Both the position numbers and the translations under genes were made by a program. 64,000 nt of DNA from Ischnura elegans (taxonomy: Eukaryota > Arthropoda > Insecta > Odonata > Coenagrionidae), in contig NC_060252.1 in assembly GCF_921293095.1 (NCBI RefSeq), positions 2,728,001-2,792,000 on the forward strand, in the 5' to 3' direction. Positions 56,312-64,000 of this stretch are shown piece by piece. Position 1 is the first letter of the stretch; each line of letters opens with the position of its first letter. Under the pieces are notes generated by a model. It saw only the letters and a program-made list of their open reading frames with translations, searched no databases and was not told the origin of the DNA.

Positions 56312-57465
56312 TCAAGAAGTCATATATATATATACAATCATGCAAATGGGAGGGGTATATTTATGAGTCGGCGGAAGTGGGAGAGGGTTTGGGGGGGTAA
56401 AGGATGGGGGAAGGGGGTGGGGAGGTGGTTGGGATACGTAAGGATTTGGAGTTCGGTTGAAGGTTTTGAGAGGGGGGAGGGCTAACAACGGGGAATGACT
56501 CAGGAACTCAATGTCATTCAAAAGATTTTCCTTGCGTTTTCTCCTACTGGTAATTTCCCATTGCTCGAGTGCGTCGAGCCGACGTCCTTTTCCTTCGAAG
56601 GCCAGTATTTTAGGCTGGAAACTGCATGAATGGTTCTCGTTGATAAGGTGAGTGGCTAGCTGGGATTTGGTGTCTTTCTTATCAAAACATCTTTTGTGCT
56701 CTGCTGTCCTTACTTTGAAATTCCGACCAGTTTGTCCTACATATGTTGAATCACATGAGTCGCAGCTGATTGCATAAATGCCGGATCTTAAAAGAGGGTC
56801 CAATTTATCTAATGATTTGTCAAATAATTTTTTAAGCGTCACTAGGGAATAAAAACAGAATTTAAAACGGTCTCTCGGGAAGCACTTGGAAACTTTGTAT
56901 GACTCTTTACCTACGTATGGTAGCTTCACCCACTTCTTTGTGTTTGAGGTCTGCTTAAGGTCTGTGATTTCTTTAATGGCATTTTTCCTTCGTGAATTCT
57001 GCAATATCCTTTCAATTAGATACCCATCGTAGCCGTTAACAGTAGCAATGTGATGAATGTGGTTTAGTTCTTTGGCAAAGGACTCCCGTGAAAGTGGAAT
57101 ATTCATGAGTCTATTAATCATAGAGTGGAATGCTGCCATTTTGTGACTGAAGGCATGGCACGAATCAGATGGAATGACCATATCTGTAGATGTCGGCTTT
57201 CTAAAGATGTCAAATATATGTTTATCCCCGAATATAGATATTTGCAAATCTAAAAAACTTAAACTTCCATCTGTATCTTTCTCCATCGTGAAATTAATGT
57301 TTTTATGGCATGAGTTTAAAAGGTTTAAGAAATTATTGGCTTGCCGTAAGCTTCCGGTCCAACAACATAAAATATCATCGACATATCGAAACCAATAAAA
57401 TACGTTCTTTACAAGTGAGTCATTGGAGTTAAAAATCTTTCTTTCAAAATTGTCCATAAAAATTT
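56312..57465 (-). pseudogene. Penelope-like RT C-part and GIY-YIG endonuclease
   Basis: The 381-codon frame starts FMDNFERKIF. It has the RT catalytic box FRYVDDILCCW (residue ~24), TMEKDTDGSLSFLDLQI (~58) and a long linker with HHIATVNGYDGYLIERIL. The endonuclease follows with SGIYAISCDSCDSTYVGQTG (about 247-266) and RNFKVRTAEHKRC. GIY...YVG, the downstream Arg and the E/H residues are present. A Pro-rich tail follows. It is out of frame by one with the upstream RT half, and the break is in a G/C homopolymer near 57477-57490. Confidence 0.93.
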
Positions 57466-57468
57466 CGG

Positions 57469-58881
57469 CTAGTAATGGGGAAGGGGGGACCCCATTGATA
57501 AGCCTTCGTCTTGTTGATAAAATATACTATTAAAAAGAAAGTAATTTTGTTTAACACATACCTCCAAAAGAATGGCCAATTCTTGTATGGCAACTGGGTT
57601 TGCTTGTGAATTGTTGAGGATATTTTTGGCCATTTCTAAGGCTTCTTTCACGGGTATGGAAGTGAAAAGGTTCTTAACGTCAAAGGAAATTAGTTTGGCG
57701 TTCCGGGGTAACTTGATGGGTTTAAGTTTTTCGGCAAGTACTGTAGAGTTTTTTATACTGAATTTAGGGGTAAACTTAGTGAGCTGACGGAATAGGTGAT
57801 TAATTCTATGCAAAAGTTTATGTGTTGGAGATCCAACACCGGAAACCACTGGTCGTATGGGAATATTTGATTTACGGATTTTTGGGAGTCCATATAACCT
57901 AGGAGGAAGGGGATTCATTTGTAACAAGTGATGTTTGTAACACTGTGTGAGTACACCAGGGCACGCGTTGATTGCTTCTTTCACTTCCTTTTGTAGCACT
58001 TTGGTGGGGTCACTGCGAGGAACTGAGAATGAATTCTCACGGATGAAGGAGAGGCACTTGTCCACGTTATCTTTCCTATTGAGGATCACAGTACTATTGC
58101 CTTTATCTGATTTGATCACTACTAGGTCTTCACTGTTAATTGTCCGGCAAATAGACTTAATTACATTATTGTTATTTCGTTTATCTGATTTACATCGAGA
58201 TTTGTTGTTGAAGGAGTCAATGAGATTATTAGCACATAATTGTTTGGTGCCCAATGGCTCTCTACAAAGGGCCACTTCACAATGTATCGAGAGCTGTTTA
58301 AAAGAATCAAAAGTTTTTGGGGTGAGGGAAAACTTCAGACCTTTGTCTAGTACTCCTTGTTCCTGTGGTGAGAACTTGTGCGAAGAAAGGTTGATGGTTC
58401 TGGGATGAAACTGGAGGGTGGTTCCCCTTGGCAAGACCGGTGCCACGAACGGGATGGATGGCTTTCGGTCCTGGATGAGGCGGCTCAGCTTGCTGTTGAT
58501 GGTGTCCTTCTTCTTCTGGGTGATGATGCTGGAACGTTGTCTTACGTTGTCATCAAGCGTAGAAAATTGCACTGGATGTAGACTGGTGGCCAATTCTGAG
58601 TGTAGGACGTACAGGTAATGAGATCAAGCGTCTCTTCTCCCGTACCAGATCTTCATCTCCTGCTGGACCCACACTTTCCTGGCCACTTGCACTGCTTGCT
58701 TAGCCGCTGGTGACTCCAAGCGGCATCTGATGTTGACATATCTGGGCGTAACTCCAAAGGATAAGCATTGGGCATTGAAAAAAATATTCAATCCCGCTAT
58801 TTGAAACTTGACGAACAACTTGGAAAATAACTTCGCCTGGTGTGCCGTACTGGCGTTACAGATGTATTCAACGGTGTTCAA
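57469..58881 (-). pseudogene. Penelope-like polyprotein N-part and RT first half
   Basis: The frame from 58881 encodes a short N-terminal region, is cut by TGA at 58624-58626 and continues in the same frame. In order: SDKGNSTVILNRKDNVDKCL, RLYGLPKIRKSNIPIRPVVS and the catalytic SFDVKNLFTSIPV, ending DEGLSMGSPL. KGxxxVI, GLPKIHK-like and FDV-LFTSIP motifs are standard for Penelope-like RTs, which are related to telomerase. Together with 56312-57465 this is one polyprotein with two visible lesions. Confidence 0.92.
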
Positions 58882-58883
58882 AT

Positions 58884-59417
58884 TCTATTTTTATTCCCTA
58901 GTGACGCTTAAAAAATTATTTGACAAATCATTAGATAAATTGGACCCTCTTTTAAGATCCGGCATTTATGCAATCAGCTGCGACTCATGTGATTCAACAT
59001 ATGTAGGACAAACTGGTCGGAATTTCAAAGTAAGGACAGCAGAGCACAAAAGATGTTTTGATAAGAAAGACACCAAATCCCAGCTAGCCACTCACCTTAT
59101 CAACGAGAACCATTCATGCAGTTTCCAGCCTAAAATACTGGCCTTCGAAGGAAAAGGACGTCGGCTCGACGCACTCGAGCAATGGGAAATTACCAGGAGG
59201 AGAAAACGCAAGGAAAATCTTTTGAATGACATTGAGTTCCTGAGTCATTCCCCGTTGTTAGCCCTCCCCCCTCTCAAAACCTTCAACCGAACTCCAAATC
59301 CTTACGTATCCCAACCACCTCCCCACCCCCTTCCCCCATCCTTTACCCCCCCAAACCCTCTCCCACTTCCGCCGACTCATAAATATACCCCTCCCATTTG
59401 CATGATTGTATATATAT
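58884..59417 (+). pseudogene. Truncated inverted Penelope copy: GIY-YIG part
   Basis: It begins inside the linker (FYFYSLVTLKKLFDKSLDKL) and carries the whole GIY-YIG domain and Pro-rich tail. It is nearly identical to the minus copy at 56330-56860; one visible change is RRRKR for SRRKR. It continues after the hAT insertion at 61619. The preceding in-frame residues from 58808 are antisense of the other copy's start and not part of the protein. Confidence 0.9.
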
Positions 59418-61610
59418 TAGTGATGGGTCGATTCCAAAATTTTATCGATTCCGATCCCGATTCCGATTCTGACATTTCGATTCCGGTTCTACCGATACCG
59501 ATTCCATCGATTCTGATGCCATAGGCTCCAAGAAAAATATCACTTAATTCCAGGCAACAAGAAAACCACTTCTAAAAATATTACTCTGTGAAAGAGTCAG
59601 TTGACAAAAGCATCTTTCAAATAATCACTATGTAATTAAAATTTAATAGCTTAATTTCAAAACAGAACATACCTGAGTACAGAAATTTTCATAGCTGTAA
59701 TAAAGATTACATACTACGTATATGAATCATGTAATATTTGGCCCTTTCAAATTCTCAAGCAGAAAAACCAATTATTCTACATGCTCAGCCAGCAGGTTTT
59801 GACGTCTCCATGTTACAGTATTACTGCCTGCCTGAAAATTGCCTTTTGCTACACATGTGTGTTATTGGGCAAGTACTTTCCCACCAAAATTGCAAGATTT
59901 CGGAGACTTTGGAATTTTTATTAAAAATTATATCAACGATTTTTTGGATCTTGAATCTTCATGGAATTCAAGTGGTCGAAGCGAACAACTATAGAACTAA
60001 ACTTTAGTTTTGTAGAGCCAAAAAAAATGCTATACTTCTCACGTCATTTAATCAACCTTAAAATCTCTTGCTTTTTTTAAGTTCAATAAAGAAACTAAAC
60101 GCTACAAATGAATATCACATCGGACGGTCGCAGTAATAAAAAAGGCTAAAAGAGCCTTGTGGTGTGAAAACTCCCCCTACCGCGCGACTCACCTCGGCGA
60201 AGGTGGAAAAGGAAAAAGGGTATCGGTTGTTGCCTTTCACGGAAATAGTTCTTTTTTCTCTCTCTTAAGCATGCTGACTTAATCTCTTCACTTTACTTCA
60301 ATACCCGAGGCATATTTCTTATGCGTGGGATGGTTCCAAAAAATACCCAATCCTTAGTATTTTCACTCGAGTAATGCGCTAAATGGTCAAGTCGATCTAT
60401 ATATAATCCTTTTTAACATCCTCAGTTTAGTGTTTTAAGTCTATAAAGACGATTATCTATGCTTTAAATGACGATTTTCAAGACTAATGTTTTAAAAAAC
60501 TTGAAAAATCGGCCTCAGTTACCGAGCCTTAAAGTTCCGCAACGTGTAGCTCAGCCTTGACGCGCGATTGAAAAATCGCTCTTATTTCCTTCGTCGCAAA
60601 CTTTTTTTTCAAGATTTCTTATTAGTACTCTTTATAAATCTCTACTTTATATTGTGGTACAAATTTTCCGAGTTATATTTTTCGTAAACGAAAGATAATG
60701 TCTACTTTATGTCAAATTTCACGTGAAAAACGGGTCGGCCATTTTGCGTTGTAAAACCCGACAGATGAGAGCCAAAATCTTCGAAAGTCATTGAAAGTAT
60801 AGGCAAAGCACCAGATCAAAGGAATATTGCGTTTTATATTCCATAAAACTCACACCAACGCAAAACCACTTGGATAAATTCAAAGATTTTTTTAGGAAAA
60901 ACGATATCTCGCGTGGCATTGAAAAATTGGTCATGCTTGGGCCTCTGTATCTCACTAAAGGTTCGTATTTATATGAAATGGCATATAAAGCAATATTTGG
61001 TAATGATGTATGAGTATTTATGCTGAGTTTCAAGTCTCTATCCCCAAAAAGGTCATTTTGGACTTTATTCCAGCTTTTTCCGATTTCAGACCAGTGTGCT
61101 CCGGGTAGGAAGACGATCGGCCGCCGCGGCTGGCGTAAAGGTATTCGGCGCCCACGTCGACAACTATAGTGTATTCGGCAAGCTGAAACTACCAGGCCAA
61201 GGCATTAGAATGACTTATCGGCTTTAAAAACTGCATTATTACATGAGTTTCATGATAGCGCTTCCTGTCGGCAGATTGCTGGACTTACTAGCCTCGAAAG
61301 CACTGTAACCTTAACTACTCGACTCGACATTCGTAATGCGACTCGAAACGCTCGAGTCGAGTACTAACTACTCGATCGACCTGAATTTTTGAGTACTCGC
61401 ACATCCCAAGAAGATATGTGTTTTGTTATTACGATTACGTGGCGCGAAAATTCAAATGACTGTTGGAAACGCGGTCGTTTATTTTGTTGTTTGAAGTACT
61501 ACTGGAATCGGAATCGATTTTTCGCCTTGGCAAGTACTCGTTTTCGATTCCGGTTCTTGGCCGAGAATCGAGGAATCGAAGAATCGAGGAATCGAACCGA
61601 CCCATCACTA
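59418..61610. mobile_element. Non-autonomous hAT-type element nested in Penelope copy
   Basis: The ends are TAGTGATGGGTCGATTC and, reversed, TAGTGATGGGTCGGTTC. ATATATAT lies on both sides (59410-59417 and 61611-61618), inside the Penelope TA run. GATTCCGA/GAATCG repeats fill both ends (59430-59515 and 61500-61600). No transposase is encoded in the 2193 bp. Near 61310-61410 ACTCGAGTCGAGTACT motifs and a GTACTCGCACATCCCA ending suggest a fragment of another hAT element inside it. Confidence 0.92.
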
Positions 61611-61649
61611 ATATATATATATGACTTCTTGACGAAAATATGGCATTTT

Positions 61650-61692
61650 GTACCTGATGATAGCGAAGTAAGGTCGCTGAAACGCGTCGTAC
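61650..61692 (+). ncRNA. Hammerhead-ribozyme-like motif, right Penelope end
   Basis: It is identical in sequence to the left motif, on the opposite strand: GTAC 61650-61653, CTGATGA 61654-61660, stem II 61662-61666 with 61674-61678, GAAA 61679-61682, CGCGTC then GTACC. The predicted cleavage lies after C61688. Confidence 0.7.
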
Positions 61693-61802
61693 CAAATAAA
61701 ATTACTGTGGACATGCACTAAGTTTGCTCTTCATTTACCATTGTATCATTATGTTCCACAACATCTCGCCGAACACCGTTGAATACATTCATTACCATTA
61801 GT

Positions 61803-62400
61803 CAGCTACCCTAAGATTACTTTGACGCAGCTCTCCATCTTTCTCTCCTATCCGTTACCCTTTCCATAGCAACGTATTTCTTCTCTTTTACATCCTTAAT
61901 AACCCTTTGTCCTATTTTAATTCATTTGGGGCCATCCCTTGCCCTTCTCCCTTCCACCTGTCCTTCGACGATCATCTTCAGCAGGCATCTCATAATGTGG
62001 CCAACTAAGTTGTCCCGTCCTCTGCTTTAGGTTTTTAGAATACTTCTCTTTTCTCCCACACTCCTTAGCACTTGTTCATTACTTCACAGTCAATCCATCT
62101 AATCTTCATCACTATTCAGTAGCACCACATTTCGAATGCTTCCACTCTTGACTTCTCTGCTGCTGTCAACATCCAAGCCTCCCTTTCATAGAGAAAAATA
62201 CTCCATACGTAGCATCTGATGGATTGTTTCCTTACTTCTAAGCTTATATTCTTAGCTGTAAGAAGGTTCTTCTTTTTATAGAAAGGCCTCTTCACTTGCA
62301 CCTTCTACTATTTCTTTCTTCGTTTGTCCATTAATTGTAATTCGGATTTCTAGATAACAGAACTCTTTTACGCCTTCAATGTTATGCTTTCCTAGGTCAA
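61803..62400 (-). pseudogene. Degenerate RTE-like LINE C-terminal fragment
   Basis: The minus strand matches the element at 5524-6189. 62116-62301 contains RPFYKKKNLLTAKNISLEVR, YVWSIFLYEREAWMLTAAEK and SRVEAFEMWCY, and lower coordinates follow the same DNA with indels (for example the ACGTATTTCTTCTCTTTTACATC stretch, in part). Frames are broken. It lies directly outside the Penelope target duplication. Confidence 0.8.
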
Positions 62401-64000
62401 TCTTTGCCTTAAGGGTGTTCTATACCTCCGCGAAAAACGGCTCTGCAGACTTCAGGTTGCTCGCCATTTGCTCGCTTATTATACACTCTGGAGAGAACTT
62501 GTTTTGGATATGGTTTAAGCTAAGACTATTGTTCTCGGCAAGCGAAAAAAAAATATTTGAAAAGCATTTGTTAATTAGTTATTGGCGCTGAAAAACACAA
62601 TAAAACGCCTGTTTTCTCGATGTAATTCTACCACGTAGAAAGCGCGATTTGAATTTTTTTTTTCGGGAAATGAGAACATTCTTCCTTCTTCTTGGAAATA
62701 AGATACGTTTCATCAATGTGATCTTTGTAATAACCACGCTATAGCCTAATTTCCCGAGCGTGTTTTCTCAACGTCAAGCGCCTACGATCTTTTCTTCCAT
62801 GGCGCTGCTGTATGACCCCCCACTCTCGGTGAAAGAGCTTCTCACCCCACAGCAGTCTCTCTCACTACCTCCCCTCCATCGTCTCTTGGGTCCCCTCCTT
62901 CTGTTTTTTTTTCCTCTATGCTTTCCTCGACCTAAGAAGCCCGTCGGACCCAGCACGCCAACAGTTTTCTTTTCGTTATTATCCGAAGCCCTGTGTTCTT
63001 GTGTTGCGAGCGGCATGTTTGAAACGGGGCTAGCGCGAGTTTTCAAGTTTTCTGTTCTTATGCATGGAAAGTGAAAGGAAATCAAAGAGGAAGCATATCT
63101 TATGTGGGAAGGTGGAAAAGAAGTACTAGGAATAATGGTGAATATATAAATCCTTTTGAAGTGTGCTTCATTAATAATAGTTTGTACATCTTTAGACACG
63201 TATTTTCATCCACGTAAAATCTCTAATAACGTGATGCAGCTAATAAATAGACTATCAAATTATTTTAACCATTTTAGTCATTACAAACCTGCAACAATAG
63301 ATGTTATTTACACTGCAGAAGGAGAAACTGCTTTTAAGTAAGTACCTCTCGATAATGTATTGGCTATGACTATAATATATTAATTTTTTGTAACCAAGCA
63401 TTGAAAATAAGATGAATATAGAGAATATACTGCACATTATCAATTAGATTCTAGGTTACACCATTGCCTTTTAAGTTCTCGCAGACGATAATCAAGAATA
63501 AATATTTCACCGAGTAGGTAATATAACGTGCATATCTTCATTTCGTGTCTAAATATTTTCAAAAGTAACCGTTATGTCATCAAAACACGATATGAAAAGT
63601 ATCACGCTGGTTTATTTGTCTTGCATTTCCGACATATATGTTTCTCGATAACTTGCAACCGAGGGGGAAAACTTCGAAAAGTTATTTTCTTATAAAATAT
63701 TCTTATCATTAAAATTACTATTATTAATTATTACGTGAGTCACCCAAAAGAAAGAATTTGAACTTGAACCACCGTATCACTAAGCAGGGGTTGATGTTTG
63801 GTCGATGTAATACAGCGATGACGTCAAGATAACCGAATTTAATCGTTAACTATCTCCTATTTACGAAAATATGCTTGTTGTATGCAAAAAATAGATACAC
63901 GAGATCCTGCATGCGAACCAGTTTTACAAGTATAAGGCAAGAATTTTACTTGTGTAGCAGGAATGACGAGAAAACAAACAATACACACGGATAAAACTTG
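62401..64000. other. No recognised gene
   Basis: 62760-63199 is moderately GC-rich and open on both strands, but neither product shows a domain. 63200-64000 is AT-rich with no structure noticed. Early exons of the phosphatase gene, expected on the minus strand beyond 53155, were not found. Confidence 0.4.

Larger units (their letters stand above)
56205..61786. mobile_element. Penelope-like locus: full copy plus inverted partial copy
   Basis: ATTCATTACCATT lies at 56192-56204 and again at 61787-61799 and brackets the unit. A minus-strand copy runs from about 58883 down to 56205. A plus-strand copy, starting abruptly inside the endonuclease linker at about 58884, runs to about 61738. A ~45-base piece (GAACACCGTTGAATAC at its end) follows that repeats the 5' start of the element. 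Penelope-like elements are known for such inverted and tandem partial copies. The plus copy is split by the hAT-type element at 59418-61610. Confidence 0.9.

Noticed and set aside
58808-58883. N-terminal extension of the plus-strand GIY-YIG ORF
   Set aside because: These residues are the reverse complement of the 5' start of the facing Penelope copy, and the frame is open across the junction only by chance.

Overview
This is repeat-dense, AT-rich eukaryotic nuclear DNA. Short coding exons with GT/AG introns are spread over tens of kilobases between many transposable elements. The mix of elements (BED-finger hAT, PIF/Harbinger-like TIRs, RTE-like and CR1/Jockey-like LINEs with ATT-repeat tails, Ty1/copia, GIY-YIG Penelope-like elements, tRNA-derived SINEs) suggests an arthropod with a large genome. 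Species cannot be fixed from the sequence.

I can support two host genes, both on the minus strand. The first is the 5' part of a SAAL1-like armadillo-fold gene. Its four coding exons (31757-31876, 31483-31659, 22182-22506, 16727-16984) join in compatible phases through introns of 97 bp, 9.0 kb and 5.2 kb. Its 3' exons were not found. The second is the 3' end of a HAD-superfamily phosphatase of the phosphoglycolate/pyridoxal-phosphate phosphatase family, with exons 53014-53155 and 35834-36011 split by a 17.0 kb intron. Its 5' exons were not found.

Layout: 0-11.5 kb holds LINE remnants, an unclassified TIR element (3464-4884) and a Tigger-like MITE. A 3.85 kb hAT element with 8-bp target duplications fills 11548-15394. 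16-32 kb is the SAAL1-like gene, whose introns carry a SINE, an RTE-like LINE, a CR1/Jockey-like LINE, a decayed repetitive ORF and an RTE-like endonuclease fragment. 32-36 kb holds a tandem duplication, a hAT MITE, a GC-rich patch and an unrecognised ORF. 36-53 kb is the phosphatase intron, packed with palindromes, a foldback SINE pair, a 6.3 kb Harbinger-like TIR element with nested insertions, and a Ty1/copia element with apparently identical LTRs. 53-64 kb holds a second hAT-type element, a Penelope-like locus with an inverted partial copy, and a LINE remnant.

The most notable structure is the Penelope-like locus (56205-61786). A near-complete minus copy and a 5'-truncated plus copy sit head to head, and an 11-13 bp duplication flanks the whole unit. 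Both outward-facing 3' ends carry a hammerhead-ribozyme-like motif. The plus copy is interrupted by a 2.2 kb hAT-type element inserted in a TA run. Together with the nested 39.9-48.2 kb region this gives a readable order of insertion events. I saw no CRISPR array, no rRNA and no convincing functional tRNA gene.
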